Assembly: GCA_009845505.1 (NCBI GenBank)
Contig: VXZL01000239.1
Coordinates: 1-8,248, forward strand
DNA from: Candidatus Poribacteria bacterium
GTDB taxonomy: Bacteria; Poribacteria; WGA-4E; WGA-3G
DNA length: 8,248 nt
Direction: 5' to 3'
Each line of letters begins with the position of its first letter. Within the stretch, counting starts at the first letter, position 1. Made by a program: the position numbers and the translations under genes. A model generated the notes under the pieces. It did no database searches, was not told the origin of the DNA, and worked only from the letters and a program-made list of their open reading frames with translations. This document shows positions 6,370 through 8,248 of this stretch, piece after piece.

Positions 6370-8248
6370 CTACCTTACTTGGGTACCGAGGGGCATCTCT
6401 TTTTCAAGGGTTGCCAAAACTACAGAATCTCCGCTTCCTGCGAGCACCATACCTTGTGATTCGACGTTGCGAATCGTGGCAGATTCTAAATTTGCGACGA
6501 TTATGACCTGTTTTCCGACCAACACTTCTGGGGTGTAATGTTCAGCAATGCCAGCAACGAGTTGCCGTTTTTCAGTGCCGAGGTCTACCTGTAATTTGAG
6601 GAGCCGGTCGGCACCTTCAATAGGTTCAGCAGCGAGAATCTTCGCAACCCGTAAGTCAAGTTTCTGGAAATCAGCAAAGGAAATCAAGCCCGTGGTTTTC
6701 TTTTCCTGCTTCTGCTGCGGTTTCGCCTTGGGTTTCGGCTGCGGCTGTTTTTGCTTTTTGGTATCAATGCGTGGGAAAATAGGTTCACCCCTGCTGACCT
6801 GTATTCCTACGGATAGACCTCCCCATTCTGTGGCAGTATCGAATGTCGTCAAACCGATTTGGTTCTGAATTTTCTCTGCCGTTTCGGGAAGAAAAGGTGA
6901 AATCAGGACAGAGATAATCCGGAGTGCTTCTAAACTGTTGTAAAGGACAGTCCCCATTCTCGGTTTCGTTTCAGGTTTCGCGAGCGTCCAGACTTGGGTC
7001 TGTTGGACATACCGATTGATGCGGCGGACAAACTCCCAGATGGTTTCCAACGCTGCATCAAAGGCGAACGTCTTTATATGCGCATCTAACTGGTCAATCG
7101 TAGTCTGCGCCATGGCTTTGATTTCGTCATCGAATTCCCCGGGTGTTGTTGGCGCAGGCACGCCTTCAAAGTTTTTGTTGAGTAGACCGAGGACGCGATT
7201 AAGTAGATTACCGAGATCGTTTGCGAGATCGGCATTATAGCGGACGTGCAAACGGGCAGGACGGTAGTCACCATCGTTTCCGAAACTGAATTCGCGCAGC
7301 AAGTAATAACGGAAGGGATCAACCCCATAAGTCGCGATGTCGCCATCCATATCAATGAAGATACCCCGCGTTTTGCTCAGAGCCTCACCGTCCTTAGTCA
7401 ACCAACCGTGTCCGACGATATGTTTAGGAAGCGGCAAGTCCGCAGCCATTAGCATTGCGGGCCAAAGCAGGGCGTGAAAACGGGTGATGTCTTTTCCCAT
7501 CATGTGAACATCGGCGGGCCAAAAGGTACGGTACTGCTCGCTATCAGTTTCATAACCGAGTGCAGTAATATAATTACTCAGAGCCTCTATCCAGATGTAG
7601 ATGATGTGCTGCGGATCAAATGGAAACGGAATTCCCCAAGATAAGGAAGCCCGAGAAATACTTACATCTTGTAATCCAGATTCCAGAAAGTTTAATAACT
7701 CATTACGACGCGCTGGCGGATAGACGAAGTTCGGATTCTCGTGGATATGTGCGAGCAAACGATCCTGATACTTGGAAAGTCTAAAAAAGTAATTTTCCTC
7801 TTCCAACCATTGCAGTGGTAGCTTATGAACAGGACAGACTTTTTCGTCCGTTAGTTCATTCTCTGAAAAGAACTCTTCGCACGAGAGGCAGTAATACCCT
7901 TCGTACTTCCCCTTATAAACATCACCGTTATCATAGAGCACATTCAGGAATTTTTGCGCGCCGCGCTTGTGCACATCACTTGTTGTCCGAAAAAAGATGT
8001 CATGTGAAATGTTCAGGCGTTCCCAGAGTTTAACGAACGTTGGCGCGATTTTATCACAATAGGCTTGCGGTGAGAGGCCTTCCTCTTTCGCAGCGTTATA
8101 TACATTGGCAGCATGTTCGTCAACACCGGTAAGAAAGCAAACTTCATTGTCTTTGAGACGGTGATATCGCGCTAAGACATCAGCAGCGATAGTGGTATAG
8201 GCATTTCCCGCGTGTGGTTCACTGTTAGGATAATAGATCGGGGTGGTG
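6370..8248 (-). CDS. metG: Methionyl-tRNA synthetase with non-canonical signature motifs (5' partial)
   Basis: This class I synthetase charges tRNA-Met with methionine. 625 residues are visible and the frame runs off the right edge. The first visible block, TTPIYYPNSEPHAGNAYTT, normally lies near residue 5-10, so only a few codons are missing. The order is that of the Thermus-type enzyme: catalytic fold, one zinc knuckle (CLSC, then CPVH), NYFFRLSKYQ, SWGIPFP, GKDITRFHALLWPAML, a YGVDPFRYYLLRE block, then NADLANDLGNLLNR at the start of the anticodon-binding helices. A Lys/Pro/Gln-rich linker (about 6697-6761) leads to a C-terminal EMAP-II/Trbp111-like tRNA-binding domain (DFQKLDLRVAKIL onward) ending at TAG 6370-6372. 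Unusually, HIGH reads HAGN (8203-8214), KMSKS reads ALSKT (7369-7383), GTDEHG reads GVDEHA, and WFDA reads WIEA. The family is certain from the whole length; normal catalytic activity is likely but not assured. It is followed closely by the AddB-like gene. Confidence 0.93.
   Translation of the reverse strand, partial: TTPIYYPNSEPHAGNAYTTIAADVLARYHRLKDNEVCFLTGVDEHAANVYNAAKEEGLSPQAYCDKIAPTFVKLWERLNISHDIFFRTTSDVHKRGAQKFLNVLYDNGDVYKGKYEGYYCLSCEEFFSENELTDEKVCPVHKLPLQWLEEENYFFRLSKYQDRLLAHIHENPNFVYPPARRNELLNFLESGLQDVSISRASLSWGIPFPFDPQHIIYIWIEALSNYITALGYETDSEQYRTFWPADVHMMGKDITRFHALLWPAMLMAADLPLPKHIVGHGWLTKDGEALSKTRGIFIDMDGDIATYGVDPFRYYLLREFSFGNDGDYRPARLHVRYNADLANDLGNLLNRVLGLLNKNFEGVPAPTTPGEFDDEIKAMAQTTIDQLDAHIKTFAFDAALETIWEFVRRINRYVQQTQVWTLAKPETKPRMGTVLYNSLEALRIISVLISPFLPETAEKIQNQIGLTTFDTATEWGGLSVGIQVSRGEPIFPRIDTKKQKQPQPKPKAKPQQKQEKKTTGLISFADFQKLDLRVAKILAAEPIEGADRLLKLQVDLGTEKRQLVAGIAEHYTPEVLVGKQVIIVANLESATIRNVESQGMVLAGSGDSVVLATLEKEMPLGTQVR

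Noticed and set aside
7086..7355. ORFs of 60-106 codons in other frames inside metG, sodA and the nuclease gene
   Set aside because: All lie within strongly supported genes, show no family motifs and lack ribosome sites; they are shadows of the real reading frames.
7972..7974. GTG considered as the metG start
   Set aside because: The frame stays open for 91 further codons that carry the expected MetRS N-terminal half-domain, including the HIGH-equivalent site, so the start is beyond the right edge.

Overview
The window is a bacterial chromosomal segment from an unidentified, probably uncultured lineage. It has moderate GC, tightly packed genes, an Escherichia-like Mn superoxide dismutase and a Thermus-type methionyl-tRNA synthetase. 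The intergenic DNA has a terminal repeat beginning TAGGACTTACGCA and a short coding tail reading VDPTGKISVVWGRLKSRR. Both remind me of sequences seen in Candidatus Poribacteria and similar sponge or marine metagenome lineages. That assignment is from memory, unverified, and held with low confidence.

Left part (1-2167): a two-gene type II restriction-modification cassette. A plus-strand amino-methyltransferase (5' end outside the window, motifs DPFAGAGT and TSPPF, probably N4-cytosine specific) converges on a minus-strand HNH endonuclease. The endonuclease carries three successive Cys-pair (zinc-knuckle-like) modules. Their 3' ends overlap tail to tail by 32 bp.

Intergenic 2168-2493 (326 bp): a MITE-like element of about 117 bp bounded by imperfect 13-bp inverted ends, a possible decayed C-terminal coding tail, two hairpins, and a terminator for the following gene. 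This stretch marks the boundary between the accessory cassette and housekeeping genes.

Right part (2494-8248), all on the minus strand and transcribed leftward: metG (methionyl-tRNA synthetase, lacking only its first few codons), then, 22 bp later, a 1032-aa AddB/RecB-type PD-(D/E)XK nuclease with an Fe-S cysteine set but no visible Walker A motif. After a 149-bp gap with its own promoter comes sodA. metG and the nuclease gene look like one transcription unit; sodA looks separately transcribed and ends at its own terminator.

The most surprising observation is in the metG product. Both class I signature motifs are non-canonical: HIGH reads HAGN and KMSKS reads ALSKT, with further changes in neighbouring active-site blocks, although the rest of the enzyme (zinc knuckle, stem-contact domain, C-terminal tRNA-binding domain) is well preserved. 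No CRISPR array, tRNA, rRNA or intact transposase is visible.
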